Of a stretch of DNA of 64,000 nt, positions 31,274 through 40,172 are shown piece by piece. Location: assembly GCF_000981585.1 (NCBI RefSeq), contig NZ_LN831776.1:1627001-1691000 (forward strand), given 5' to 3'. Position 1 is the stretch's first letter. Every line of letters starts with the position of its first letter. The position numbers and the translations under genes were made by a program. The DNA comes from Paenibacillus riograndensis SBR5 (GTDB lineage Bacteria; Bacillota; Bacilli; Paenibacillales; Paenibacillaceae). A model generated the notes under the pieces. That model did not search any database. It had not been told where the DNA came from and saw nothing but the letters and a program-made list of their open reading frames with translations.

Positions 31274-32443
31274 ATGGCAGCGAGAATCGTTCTCGCAGTA
31301 CGCGAAAGCCAATACATTGAGCCCTTGCTCCACTATATACACCATAGTGAATATGGAGGGATGCTGCGGGTCAGCGCGTTCAGCATGCTGGATGCCTTTA
31401 TGGAATTTATGCAGGGGGAGGAAGTCCCGGACGCGGTTGTAGGAGATCCTTCTTTTATTGAGGCGTGGCTGGTGGAAGGGAGGAATTCAGTGCCGTGGGC
31501 AGTTCTTAGTGATGATGGGGACATCCGCGGCAATCCCTCCGGGAGTCTGGCGGGCGGACAAATGATTATCAAGTATCAGGCGCTGCCTTCCCTGCTGGAG
31601 TCCATACTTCAGCTATGTGATCTGAAGCGAAGCCGGATGGCGTCCGTGCCCAAGGAGGAGACGCTGCTGCTGGGTGTGGTCTCAGCCAGCGGCAGCAGCG
31701 GCAAAACCACGCTTGCGCTCAATATGGCGAAGCAGCTTGGGGGGCTGGGGTTGTCCGTTTTTTATCTGAATCTGGAAAGTGTGGACAGCAGCGGATTGTT
31801 CCTGCGCTTGCCGGACGGCAGCGCCCCCGGTCTGGAGCGACTGCTGTATGAACTGAAGGCAAGCGCAGGAGAGGGGGGCCTAGCGCAATCAGGAAAGATG
31901 GAGCTTGAACAGTATGTGATCCGGCATGAAAGTCTGCGAAGCGAGGCCTTCAGACCGGTAGACAATCTTAAGGAAAAGCTGGAGATGACGCTGACGGATA
32001 CACTGGATGTGCTGGAAGAGCTGTCCGGGGCGGGGCGCTATGATGTTGTCATTGTAGATACCGGGGGCATTGAGGAGCAGCAGACCCAGGCCGTTCTGCA
32101 TAGATGCGGCCTCCTGCTCTGGGTGCTGACGGGGGATAAGAACAGCATGCACAAGACCGGGCGATGGCTGGAGCATTGCAGTAAACCCCACTCAGGCAGA
32201 CTGCAGGAGGTACAGGGCAAAAGCAGGTTTGTGCTGAATTTTGCAGCCGATGCCAATAGCGGAGGGGTTCTTCCTGAGGGGGTGGAAATGGATGCTGTGC
32301 TTCCTTATATCTCTTCCTGGGCCGTACAGCACCACGGGGAGCTGTGCCTGAATTCCCCGCAATTCATCTTCGGGATACAGCAGCTCTGCTCGGGAATCAT
32401 TGAGCCCGCGCTGCCGCGTGTCTTTACAGGGAATGGTATATGA
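31274..32443 (+). CDS. TadZ/CpaE-like pilus-locus ATPase
   Basis: 389 residues from ATG 31274 behind AAAGGAGAG. The N-terminal ~125 residues look like the degenerate receiver-type domain of CpaE/TadZ proteins. The MinD/ParA-like part starts LLLGVVSASGSSGKTTLALN with an intact Walker A lysine (residues 138-147), then LSVFYLNLESVDSSG and the Walker B-like YDVVIVDTGG near residue 260. TadZ places the Tad machine in the cell. It overlaps the CpaF gene by 4 nt (ATGA), so the two are coupled. First gene of a ten-gene operon. Confidence 0.82.
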   Translation: MAARIVLAVRESQYIEPLLHYIHHSEYGGMLRVSAFSMLDAFMEFMQGEEVPDAVVGDPSFIEAWLVEGRNSVPWAVLSDDGDIRGNPSGSLAGGQMIIKYQALPSLLESILQLCDLKRSRMASVPKEETLLLGVVSASGSSGKTTLALNMAKQLGGLGLSVFYLNLESVDSSGLFLRLPDGSAPGLERLLYELKASAGEGGLAQSGKMELEQYVIRHESLRSEAFRPVDNLKEKLEMTLTDTLDVLEELSGAGRYDVVIVDTGGIEEQQTQAVLHRCGLLLWVLTGDKNSMHKTGRWLEHCSKPHSGRLQEVQGKSRFVLNFAADANSGGVLPEGVEMDAVLPYISSWAVQHHGELCLNSPQFIFGIQQLCSGIIEPALPRVFTGNGI

Positions 32444-33672
32444 ATGAAGAGATGTTCCGGCTGCTCCGCAGTGACATCCGTTCCGGACTGGACCTGACCT
32501 CCGCTGTCGGCAACCGTGAGCTTACCGCTTATATAGAGCAGACGGTTCTTGCGCGGGACAGCCTGCGGCATCTGACCGCTCAAGAGAAGCATACCCTGGT
32601 CAAGAAGCTGTTCGATTCATTCCGGGGGCTGGATGTGCTGCAGCCGCTGGTGGATAATCCGGCGATCACCGAGATTATGATCAACAGCCATGATGAGATT
32701 TTTGTCGAGGAGAACGGGCTGATCCGCCGCCTCCCGCTGGCCTTTGAGTCCAGCAGCCGGTTGGAGGATATTATCCAGTCGGTGGTCTCCGGTGTTAACC
32801 GGGTGGTCAACGATTCCTCGCCGATTGTGGATGCACGGCTGAAGGACGGGTCCCGGGTCAATATCGTTCTGCCGCCGGTAGCACTGAAGGGGCCGGCGAT
32901 GACTATCCGCAAGTTTCCCGAAACGCCGATGACGATGAACGAGCTGATCCGCCGGGAAACTGTAAGTATGGAGGCTGCCGAGCTTCTGCAGATGTTAGTG
33001 GCGGCGAAATACAATATTTTTATCAGCGGCGGCACCGGCTCAGGCAAGACAACCTTTCTAAATGCATTGTCGCAGTTCATCCCACCGCAGGAGCGTGTGA
33101 TTACGATAGAGGATTCAGCCGAGCTGCAGATCGTCACCGTACCGAATCTCGTTTCGCTGGAGACGAGAAATGCGAATACGGAAGGCCGGGGAGAGATCAG
33201 TATCCGTGATCTGATCCGTTCCTCGCTGCGGATGCGGCCGAACCGCATTGTGGTGGGCGAGGTTCGGGGAGCGGAATGCCTCGATATGCTTCAGGCGATG
33301 AATACAGGTCATGACGGCTCGCTGAGTACAGGGCACTCAAACAGTGCCCGGGATATGGTCAGCCGTCTGGAAACGATGGTACTTAGTGCTGCCGATCTGC
33401 CAGTGGCGGTTGTCCGGCAGCAGATCGGGTCTGCGATTGATATCTTCGTGCATCTGTCGCGGCTGCGTGACCGTTCCCGCCGGGTGACGGAAATCTGTGA
33501 GGTTGCCGGGGTCAAGGAGGGGGAGGTGGTGCTGAATCCGCTCTATGAATTCCGTGAAACGGGGGGGACGGACGGACATGTTCAGGGCGGTCTGATCCCC
33601 AGCGGGAACCCGATGCTGCATACCGGCAAGCTCAGGATGGCCGGAATCCACTGGAAGGGGGAAGTGCTCTGA
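32440..33672 (+). CDS. cpaF: CpaF/TadA-type secretion ATPase
   Basis: 410 residues. An N-terminal helical part is followed by the PilT/VirB11-type fold: VDNPAITEIMIN near residue 75, Walker A GGTGSGKTTFLNAL (197-210), the Asp box ERVITIEDSAELQI, Walker B RIVVGEVRGAECLDML and the His box GHDGSLSTGHSNS. It hydrolyses ATP in the cytoplasm to power pilin assembly through the TadB/TadC platform. The family length of ~400-450 is matched. The short C-terminal tail (HTGKLRMAGIHW) is poorly conserved. Confidence 0.93.
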   Translation: MNEEMFRLLRSDIRSGLDLTSAVGNRELTAYIEQTVLARDSLRHLTAQEKHTLVKKLFDSFRGLDVLQPLVDNPAITEIMINSHDEIFVEENGLIRRLPLAFESSSRLEDIIQSVVSGVNRVVNDSSPIVDARLKDGSRVNIVLPPVALKGPAMTIRKFPETPMTMNELIRRETVSMEAAELLQMLVAAKYNIFISGGTGSGKTTFLNALSQFIPPQERVITIEDSAELQIVTVPNLVSLETRNANTEGRGEISIRDLIRSSLRMRPNRIVVGEVRGAECLDMLQAMNTGHDGSLSTGHSNSARDMVSRLETMVLSAADLPVAVVRQQIGSAIDIFVHLSRLRDRSRRVTEICEVAGVKEGEVVLNPLYEFRETGGTDGHVQGGLIPSGNPMLHTGKLRMAGIHWKGEVL

Positions 33673-33722
33673 TCTCGTTAAAACAGAAGGGGCAGCATCT
33701 CCGAAATAGCGGTGCACACAGG

Positions 33723-34532
33723 TTGGGTATGAACAGCAGACCGCTCCCGGGGAGCGTTGCGCCGAAGGGGAATCCCGGTGCGGCGGCGCAACTGCCGGAT
33801 TATACCGTGTACGTATTGGCTTCCTGGCACAAAATCACAGCAATGCTGGTTGGCGGAACGCTGCTCTGGGCGATTGGCTACCTATTTTACCACAATGGGC
33901 TGCTGTCCCTGCTGCTGGCTCCGGGCGGGGCTTATGCGCCGCGAATACTGCGGGATTATCTGCACCGGCGGCGGCGTGCCGCACTTAATCTGCAATTTAA
34001 GCAGATGCTGTTTTCGCTATCTTCTTCATTGTCCGCCGGCCGCTCTGTGGAGAATGCTTTTCGCGAAGCGGTGCAGGATCTGCTGATGCTTGACCCGGAG
34101 GGTGACAGCGATATGATCTCTGAGCTGAACATTATCTGTGCACGCATGGAGTATGGACAGCCGGTTGAAGAAGCGTTGAATGATTTCAGCAAACGGGCAG
34201 GCATGGAAGATGTCGAACGGTTCGCCGATGTCTTCTCCGTCTGTAAACGGACCGGGGGCGACCTGGTAGAAATCGTGCGGCGCACTTCAACCATTATCGG
34301 GGAGAAACTGGATATGCAGCAGGAGATTGCTGTCAGCATTGCCCAGAAGAAATTTGAGGCCAAGGCTTTGCTGGTTTCACCGCTCATCATGGTGACATTC
34401 ATGAGTCTGACAGCGGGGGATTATATGCAGCCGATGTATACAGGTGCAGGTATTGCGATCTCTACACTGGCTCTTGGACTGCTTTTTCTATGCTGCCTGT
34501 GGACTTCCAAAATCATGAATATTCCACTGTAA
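33723..34532 (+). CDS. tadB: TadB-like inner-membrane platform protein
   Basis: About 270 residues of T2SSF type. An N-terminal helix pair (TAMLVGGTLLWAIGYLFYHN, LLSLLLAPGGAYAP) precedes a cytoplasmic helical domain (FKQMLFSLSSSLSAGRSVEN, VFSVCKRTGGDLVEIVRRT), which leads to two final helices. The start is uncertain: TTG 33723 or ATG 33729 have only a weak GG-containing site, and the frame is open further up to the CpaF stop. It forms the platform through which the pilin passes, together with the next protein. Confidence 0.85.
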   Translation: MGMNSRPLPGSVAPKGNPGAAAQLPDYTVYVLASWHKITAMLVGGTLLWAIGYLFYHNGLLSLLLAPGGAYAPRILRDYLHRRRRAALNLQFKQMLFSLSSSLSAGRSVENAFREAVQDLLMLDPEGDSDMISELNIICARMEYGQPVEEALNDFSKRAGMEDVERFADVFSVCKRTGGDLVEIVRRTSTIIGEKLDMQQEIAVSIAQKKFEAKALLVSPLIMVTFMSLTAGDYMQPMYTGAGIAISTLALGLLFLCCLWTSKIMNIPL

Positions 34533-34546
34533 AGGAGGTGAAATGA

Positions 34547-35419
34547 ATGAACTGGCTATGCGGCGCCGCCGCGCTGGTGCTGGCACTTGGCTGGGTGCTG
34601 CTCCGTCTGAAATGCGGAAGCCGTTACGCTGTACTGCGCACGCTTCCTATGGAGGGGCTGCGGCTAAGAGGGCTGGGTGAGCCATTTCTCTGGATGATTG
34701 AGAGATGGAAGCCCGGAAGATATTTTCCCTCGGTCATGTTCAGGATTCAGCGCTCACTGCAGCGTACCTACGGAACGCGTTATAGCGCAGAGCGGACATT
34801 GCTCTTTATGGGGGAAATGGTCAGCTACAGCTGGCTGTTCCTGACAGCCGGAAGTGTGCTGACGGTGTTAAGCGGGGAGACAGCCGGAACCGTGCTGGGA
34901 ACATTTCTGGCGGTAATGCTTCCCGCTGCCCTGGTTAGCGATCTCCATAAGAAGGTACGGCTGCGGGAGCAGAATATCAGCTTTGAGCTGCCGGAGCTGC
35001 TGAACAGCATTGTGCTTCTCGTAGGTGCAGGAGAAACAGTGCAGCGGGCGATCATCCGCTGTGTGGACAGCCGCAAGGGGGACACATCGCACCCGCTCTA
35101 TAAGGAACTGCACCAAATGACAGCTGAGTGGGACAGCGGCTATTCGTTCCAGCAGGCTTTTGAGAATTTCAGCAAACGCTGTGCGGTGCAGGAGGTCTCG
35201 CTGTTCACCACCACGGTGCTGCTTAATTACCGCAGAGGCGGAGCTGATTTTGTCCTGGCGCTGCGCGATCTCTCACGGATGCTCTGGGAGAAACGGAAGG
35301 CGATCAGCCGGACGCGCGGGGAACAGGCATCCTCGAAGCTGGTTTTTCCGATGGTAGTCATCTTTTTAATTGTCATTGTGCTGGTAGGGACGCCGGCGTT
35401 CATGATGCTCAAAATGTAG
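34547..35419 (+). CDS. tadC: TadC-like inner-membrane platform protein
   Basis: 290 residues from ATG 34547, 5 nt behind AAAGGAGGTG. A T2SSF domain lies in the C-terminal half: ISFELPELLNSIVLLVGAGE then the helical stretch FQQAFENFSKRCAVQEVSLF and FVLALRDLSRMLWEKR. One helix pair lies before it (SWLFLTAGSVLTVLSG, VLGTFLAVMLPAALVS) and one helix at the very end (VVIFLIVIVLVGTPAFMM). It is the partner of TadB. Its start is 14 nt after the TadB stop. Confidence 0.87.
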   Translation: MNWLCGAAALVLALGWVLLRLKCGSRYAVLRTLPMEGLRLRGLGEPFLWMIERWKPGRYFPSVMFRIQRSLQRTYGTRYSAERTLLFMGEMVSYSWLFLTAGSVLTVLSGETAGTVLGTFLAVMLPAALVSDLHKKVRLREQNISFELPELLNSIVLLVGAGETVQRAIIRCVDSRKGDTSHPLYKELHQMTAEWDSGYSFQQAFENFSKRCAVQEVSLFTTTVLLNYRRGGADFVLALRDLSRMLWEKRKAISRTRGEQASSKLVFPMVVIFLIVIVLVGTPAFMMLKM

Positions 35420-35432
35420 AAGGAGGAAGCTG

Positions 35433-35624
35433 ATGATGAGTTCAATGATGGCGGGAGCTGTACAAAGCTTTTGGAAGGACGAGGAAGGACTCGGTACGCT
35501 GGAGATGATTATGATCATTGCTGTGCTGATTGCGGTCGTCCTTCTTTTCAAAGACAAGATTCAAGAGGTAGTTGAAGCTCTGATTGAGACGGCTGGTGAA
35601 AAGAGCCAGAAAGTATTCGATTGA
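35433..35624 (+). CDS. flp: Flp-type pilin
   Basis: 63 residues from ATG 35433 behind GAAGGAGGAAG. The prepilin site is EEG-LGTLEMIMIIAV: cleavage after G19 would leave L20 as +1 and put the required glutamate, E24, at +5. The following ~18 residues are strongly hydrophobic, and the rest is a short amphipathic tail. This is the shape of Gram-positive Flp/Tad pilins. It is the likely major subunit. It overlaps the next gene by 4 nt (TTGA). Confidence 0.88.
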   Translation: MMSSMMAGAVQSFWKDEEGLGTLEMIMIIAVLIAVVLLFKDKIQEVVEALIETAGEKSQKVFD

Positions 35625-36268
35625 GCACGCCTCGGAAAGACGAGGGCAGTTTTACTATAGAAGCCTCTCTATTGCTGCCGATTATAATGTGCATCACGAT
35701 GCTGCTGCTGTTCTTCTGCTTGTACAGCTATCAGAAGTCAATGCTGCTGCAGATCGCTTCAGCCACTACGGAGCGTGCGGCTTACAACTGGGATAACACT
35801 CACAAAGAAACGAAGGGTGCCTATCCCATTGGCGAATACGACCCGCTATATTGGCGCATTGGCGATGATGCTCTGCTCTCCTCTTTATTCGGCATCGGCT
35901 CGCCTGATGGTAGAGCAGCCATTACGCTTCCTGCCGCAGGGGATGGAGGCACATTGCCTGTGGTCAAGCTGGAGCATGCCTCGGGTATGGTCCCGGCAAA
36001 TATGCCGGGTGAGATGAGATATGCCTATAGCCCAGCAGGCCGGCAAATCAGCGCAGAGCTGAAGCGGATGCTGAATTTGCCTGTGCTGGATGGGATTCTC
36101 TCCGATAAGGCCATGCCGGTAGTGCAGGCCCGGTCTGTGGTTGCTGAACCGGTTGAATTTATCCGTACCGTTGATCTTATGCGTTATTACGGCGCCAAAT
36201 TCAAAGGCGGTCCAGACAGTGGGATGGATAAGAAAAACGCGGAGATCATGTTGAAGAAGCTGCACTGA
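35621..36268 (+). CDS. TadE-like pseudopilin
   Basis: 215 residues from TTG 35621. GSFTIEASLLLPIIMCITML at residues ~9-28 is a class-III-like pseudopilin segment with the glutamate at +5 of the cleavage glycine. A hydrophilic extracellular region follows with no recognised domain. TadE proteins are minor pilins that initiate or cap assembly. It overlaps the Flp stop, so it is translated with it. Confidence 0.8.
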   Translation: MSTPRKDEGSFTIEASLLLPIIMCITMLLLFFCLYSYQKSMLLQIASATTERAAYNWDNTHKETKGAYPIGEYDPLYWRIGDDALLSSLFGIGSPDGRAAITLPAAGDGGTLPVVKLEHASGMVPANMPGEMRYAYSPAGRQISAELKRMLNLPVLDGILSDKAMPVVQARSVVAEPVEFIRTVDLMRYYGAKFKGGPDSGMDKKNAEIMLKKLH

Positions 36269-36338
36269 GCAAGAGGGGTAGGCCGGAGCGGAAATGATAT
36301 TTTGGGAGCAGCGGATAAGGCCAGAAAGGAGGACCCGC

Positions 36339-38597
36339 TTGAAGTCTGAGACTAAGCATGTTTTTGCGGGAGCCAAAAGGTACAGGATTGACAGATATAC
36401 CCGATCTGATGGTTCAGTTTCTATCTTTTTAATTATGGTGCTGGCATTTGTTTTCCTGTTTACCGCTGTGCTCATTGATTATGCGCGCATTGCCGCTGTA
36501 AATGTACAGGAAGAGCGTCTGGCCAGGGCGGCTGTCCGTTCAGTCATGTCAGCTTATGATCTTGAACTGAAGGACAAATACGGACTTTTTGCTTATGGCG
36601 GCAATGACGGCGACCAGCTGCTGGCCAGTGTACTGAATGATAATTTGTATGAGAGCGGACGCGGCGATGCCTTTAACCTGCTGCCTTCGGATCTGGATTC
36701 TTCTTCTTTAAGCTGGAGCCGGCCGCTTGGAAACTATGATATTTTCCGCCGCCAGATTGTAGAAGAGATGAAATACAAGGCGCCGGTTGATTTTGCCCTG
36801 GAGCTGGCCGGCAAGTTCAAGCCGCTGTCTGCGGCAATGGGTGAAGCTTCACGGACGACCAAGGTGCTAGGCAAGCTGCAGCCTTTGTATGACGAGCGGG
36901 AGGAAGCGCTGGATCAAATGCTGAAGTCGCGGAAACAGGCGGCAGAGAGCGGAAAAGCACTGCAGGCGCTGATCATGAATCCGCCAGGTGACACTATCGT
37001 ATTCACTGCGATAGGCAGCATTACCGCTGCTGCGGATATCCCGGCCATGTATGGCGACTATGTAGGAAAATATCATGCCGATATGCAGCGCAGGGCTGAG
37101 GGCAGAACTGCGTGGTACGAGAGTCTTTTAAAGTCTTATTTACAAGAATCCGCTGAATTGCTTGAGCAGGTTTCAGGCAGTCAGGCCGCTTATCAGGAAG
37201 AGCAGCAACGCTATATGGAAGAGGCAGCGGCTGCGCTGGAACGGGTCAAATCTCTGAATGTTCAAATGAAAAGCCTGCTGGAGCAGTCCCGGAACAGCGG
37301 GCCGGAAGATGCACAGGACCCGGCGCGGAGCTGGGATATTCCAGGCGGTACAGCTGAGCTGAGCGCAGATCCGATCCATAAGCTGCGCGAGCAGGAGGAT
37401 TCGCTTATCCTCGCGGCAAGTGACATTAGTACGCTGGAGAATAGCTTATCGGAACAGCAGGCAGCTTCGCAGGCCGTAGTACAGCAGGTCGCACTCTTGC
37501 CCGGAAGCCTGAGTCCGGCAACGGGGTTGAATGCCGACGTCTCCGCCATGATGGCCAGTGTCCTGGGTGCATCGCAGACAATTGACAGCTATATGCGCAA
37601 TTATGGAAATGACGGCGTGCTCATTGCTGCTGACAGAACACGTATAGAGACGCACCGCACTTTCGACAGCCAGCGCAAGCAGACGGAGCAGGAGGCCAAG
37701 GGCAAGCTGGGCGATGCCATGAAGCTGCTGGACCAAATCCGCGGGCTTGGCGCTGGCGCCGGGGAGGCTATGGAACGTTATCAGACGCTGCGTAATTATT
37801 ACAATGGCAATATAGCGTTTAACAAGGGTTTGGACCAGGAGCCAGAGACGGGTGCGGCAGATCAGAACCTCTATTCTGCCGGAAGCTCCTCCATGGTCAA
37901 AGTGGACGGACTCTATGCTGCAATGGGCAATGTGCTAGAGGGAGCCAGAGACAGGCTTTTTCAGACTGAATACTCGGCGCTGTATTTTCCTCCCTTTGAT
38001 ATCTCGCAGCTGTCCGGGTTAGCTTCAGGCTCCATAAATGACGCAGCAGAGAAGCTGGCTGATCAGCTTGATCCTACGGCTCAGGAATTGGAGTATGTTT
38101 TGTATGGCTTCTACAATCCAGCCGGGAATATAGCGGCAGCTTATGGGGAGATTTTTGCAGTGCGCCTGGCTATACGTACCATGGAGGGTTTTACAGAGCG
38201 CGCAAACCTGGGCAATCCGCTGCTGGTATTGGCTTCGGCACTTCTATACGGAGTCGAGCAGGCCGTGCAGGATATGCTGCTGTTATGCAAAAATGGTGAA
38301 ATTCCGCTCTCTAAATACATATCCGCCAAGCTGAGTTACCGGGATTACCTGCGCTTGTTTCTGGTGCTGCATGGAGGCGGGGACGTCCAATTATCGCGGA
38401 TGCTGGCTTTAATCCGGCTGAATACCGGAAGTAATCCGGATGAGATTTTCACATACGCAGCAGCAGATATCAAAATGGCTATGCCCTTATGGTTTTTGCC
38501 GGGAGTAGTGAAGCTGCTGGATTACGGCGGCGGTCTTTCGGGTGATGTGCAGGGCAAATTATACTACCGGACTGTACAGGCGGATTTTTCTTATTAG
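36339..38597 (+). CDS. TadG-like protein (DUF5702 family)
   Basis: 752 residues from TTG 36339, 6 nt behind AGAAAGGAGGA. An in-frame ATG at 36294 has no good site. One N-terminal helix (SVSIFLIMVLAFVFLFTAVL) precedes a conserved stretch ARIAAVNVQEERLARAAVRS and DLELKDKYGLFAYGG, which is the DUF5702 hallmark. The remainder is mostly helical, with a coiled-coil-like Gln/Glu-rich part at ~270-330. Members occur in Firmicute Tad loci next to TadE genes, and their mechanism is not known. The protein would face outward, anchored by its N-terminal helix. Confidence 0.78.
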   Translation: MKSETKHVFAGAKRYRIDRYTRSDGSVSIFLIMVLAFVFLFTAVLIDYARIAAVNVQEERLARAAVRSVMSAYDLELKDKYGLFAYGGNDGDQLLASVLNDNLYESGRGDAFNLLPSDLDSSSLSWSRPLGNYDIFRRQIVEEMKYKAPVDFALELAGKFKPLSAAMGEASRTTKVLGKLQPLYDEREEALDQMLKSRKQAAESGKALQALIMNPPGDTIVFTAIGSITAAADIPAMYGDYVGKYHADMQRRAEGRTAWYESLLKSYLQESAELLEQVSGSQAAYQEEQQRYMEEAAAALERVKSLNVQMKSLLEQSRNSGPEDAQDPARSWDIPGGTAELSADPIHKLREQEDSLILAASDISTLENSLSEQQAASQAVVQQVALLPGSLSPATGLNADVSAMMASVLGASQTIDSYMRNYGNDGVLIAADRTRIETHRTFDSQRKQTEQEAKGKLGDAMKLLDQIRGLGAGAGEAMERYQTLRNYYNGNIAFNKGLDQEPETGAADQNLYSAGSSSMVKVDGLYAAMGNVLEGARDRLFQTEYSALYFPPFDISQLSGLASGSINDAAEKLADQLDPTAQELEYVLYGFYNPAGNIAAAYGEIFAVRLAIRTMEGFTERANLGNPLLVLASALLYGVEQAVQDMLLLCKNGEIPLSKYISAKLSYRDYLRLFLVLHGGGDVQLSRMLALIRLNTGSNPDEIFTYAAADIKMAMPLWFLPGVVKLLDYGGGLSGDVQGKLYYRTVQADFSY

Positions 38598-38614
38598 CTG
38601 GGAGGTGGAACAAG

Positions 38615-39646
38615 GTGAAGCAAAGATTCCGGAAGCGGAGAAGAGCGGCGTGTGAAGGCAGCATGGTTGTGGAAGCTGCTATGGTCCTCCCTATGTTTTT
38701 GCTTTTTGTCCTGTTCCTGATCTTCATCGTGCAAATGTCCTTATACTCGACGGCTCTGCAGAGTACAGCTTCGGATACGGTGAAGGTCATCTCGGCCCAT
38801 ATGTATCCTGCTGCACTGGCTGTGCAGAAACGGGAAGCTGGTAAAGAAGGAAACGCTGCCGGAGGCTCAGACGGAGGGACAGAAGCTTCTGGAGCTTCTG
38901 GAGCTGCCGGATCTTCGGATAAATGGAGCATCCCCCGGCTCTCGCTTGAGGAGTGGAGTGACAGCTATGTGGCAGACCTTCCGGAACCGGTCGCTGGTTG
39001 GGTCCGTTCAGCCGTGAAGCGGGGAGAAGACCCCTTGCAGAAATTGCAGGCAGAGGCATCTGAAGGAGCGCTGGATCTGGCGCTCAAGCCTGTAATGAAG
39101 CCCTATCTTTCAACAGACTGGCTGGAATATGACCGCATTCATGTTTCGAATGTGATTGTCCCGGACCTTAAGACAGGGTCGCGGCCATACTTTGGACTTG
39201 TGGTGAGCTATGAACTGCCGATGAAGGTGCCTTTTCTGAATCAGCGAATCGTGCTGGAGGCCAGTGCGGTGGAGCGTCTATGGATCGGAAATACGGATGC
39301 TGAGGATGGAGAGGACAGTTCAGGGGGCGGGGAAGAGCAGAACTCCATTGTTATTCTGGAGAAGCCAAGCCCCGGAGTGGCCAATCATCAGGGCAGGATT
39401 CGGGTCAAGATTCCGCCCAATGCTTCAGCCAGCTTGTCCATCTTCTATAAAAGCGGCCAGAGCACCGCCAAATACCTGGGGTGGAAGCAGGCGGATGAGA
39501 ATGGATATCTCGATTGGGAATGGAAAATCGGGGTGAATACTACGCCGGGCACATGGCGTTTTGTTATCCAGCTGCAGGATGGCACCTCGCTGGAGGCAGC
39601 TTTTACAGTGGTGAAAAAAATTCAGGCGGAAGAAGGGGAAAAGTAA
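38615..39646 (+). CDS. TadE/TadF-like minor pilin
   Basis: 343 residues from GTG 38615 behind GGGAGGTGG. GSMVVEAAMVLPMFLLFVLF at residues ~15-35 is the pseudopilin segment with a +5 glutamate. A Gly/Ala/Ser-rich stretch (residues ~75-100, GASGASGAAG) may be a flexible linker, and the C-terminal part is mixed beta. It is the third protein in the locus with such a prepilin-like site. It overlaps the peptidase gene by one base. Confidence 0.75.
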   Translation: MKQRFRKRRRAACEGSMVVEAAMVLPMFLLFVLFLIFIVQMSLYSTALQSTASDTVKVISAHMYPAALAVQKREAGKEGNAAGGSDGGTEASGASGAAGSSDKWSIPRLSLEEWSDSYVADLPEPVAGWVRSAVKRGEDPLQKLQAEASEGALDLALKPVMKPYLSTDWLEYDRIHVSNVIVPDLKTGSRPYFGLVVSYELPMKVPFLNQRIVLEASAVERLWIGNTDAEDGEDSSGGGEEQNSIVILEKPSPGVANHQGRIRVKIPPNASASLSIFYKSGQSTAKYLGWKQADENGYLDWEWKIGVNTTPGTWRFVIQLQDGTSLEAAFTVVKKIQAEEGEK

Positions 39647-40155
39647 TGGCGGTATGGGCATTTTGGAGCTGTCTGCCATTCTTGGCAGCGGCGTTCCTTA
39701 CAGATATCCGCTTCATGAGGATACCGAACTGGATCACGCTCCCGCTGCTGATGGCCGGGCTGATTGTACAGGGGATGATGAACGGCCGCCAAGGATTTCT
39801 GGTGTCCATATGCGGTGCAGGCACAGGCTTTCTCCTCCTGCTGATCATGCATCTTCTGGGTGCGGTTGGCGCAGGAGATGTGAAGCTTTTTACGGGAATC
39901 GGTGCTTGGACGGGGATACTGTTCACCTTGCAGGTTACTGTCTATTCTGTATTGTTCGGGGCAGTGATCGGATGGATCATTGTTCTTTCCAGACGGGAAA
40001 CGGGAAGGCGCATCCGGGGAATTATCAGCAGGAGTGCCGGATTTTTAATGCTCCGGGAACCCCGGCTATTGAAGAGGCGAAGCGATGATCTGTTGAAATT
40101 CCCTTTTATGCTGGCGGTTGTTCCAGGGTTCATCTGTGCCTATTTGTACTTATAG
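39646..40155 (+). CDS. cpaA: CpaA/TadV-type prepilin peptidase
   Basis: 169 residues from ATG 39646, which overlaps the stop of the upstream gene (TAATG). The two catalytic aspartates of class A24 peptidases are D20 (LTDIRFMRIPNW) and D78 (GAVGAGDVKLF, a GxGDxK box). Five or six helices surround them. It cleaves the leader of Flp and pseudopilins at the glycine. It is the only prepilin peptidase seen in the window, so the second locus may rely on it or on none. Confidence 0.9.
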   Translation: MAVWAFWSCLPFLAAAFLTDIRFMRIPNWITLPLLMAGLIVQGMMNGRQGFLVSICGAGTGFLLLLIMHLLGAVGAGDVKLFTGIGAWTGILFTLQVTVYSVLFGAVIGWIIVLSRRETGRRIRGIISRSAGFLMLREPRLLKRRSDDLLKFPFMLAVVPGFICAYLYL

Positions 40156-40172
40156 TGGAGAGGTGAGGCGTA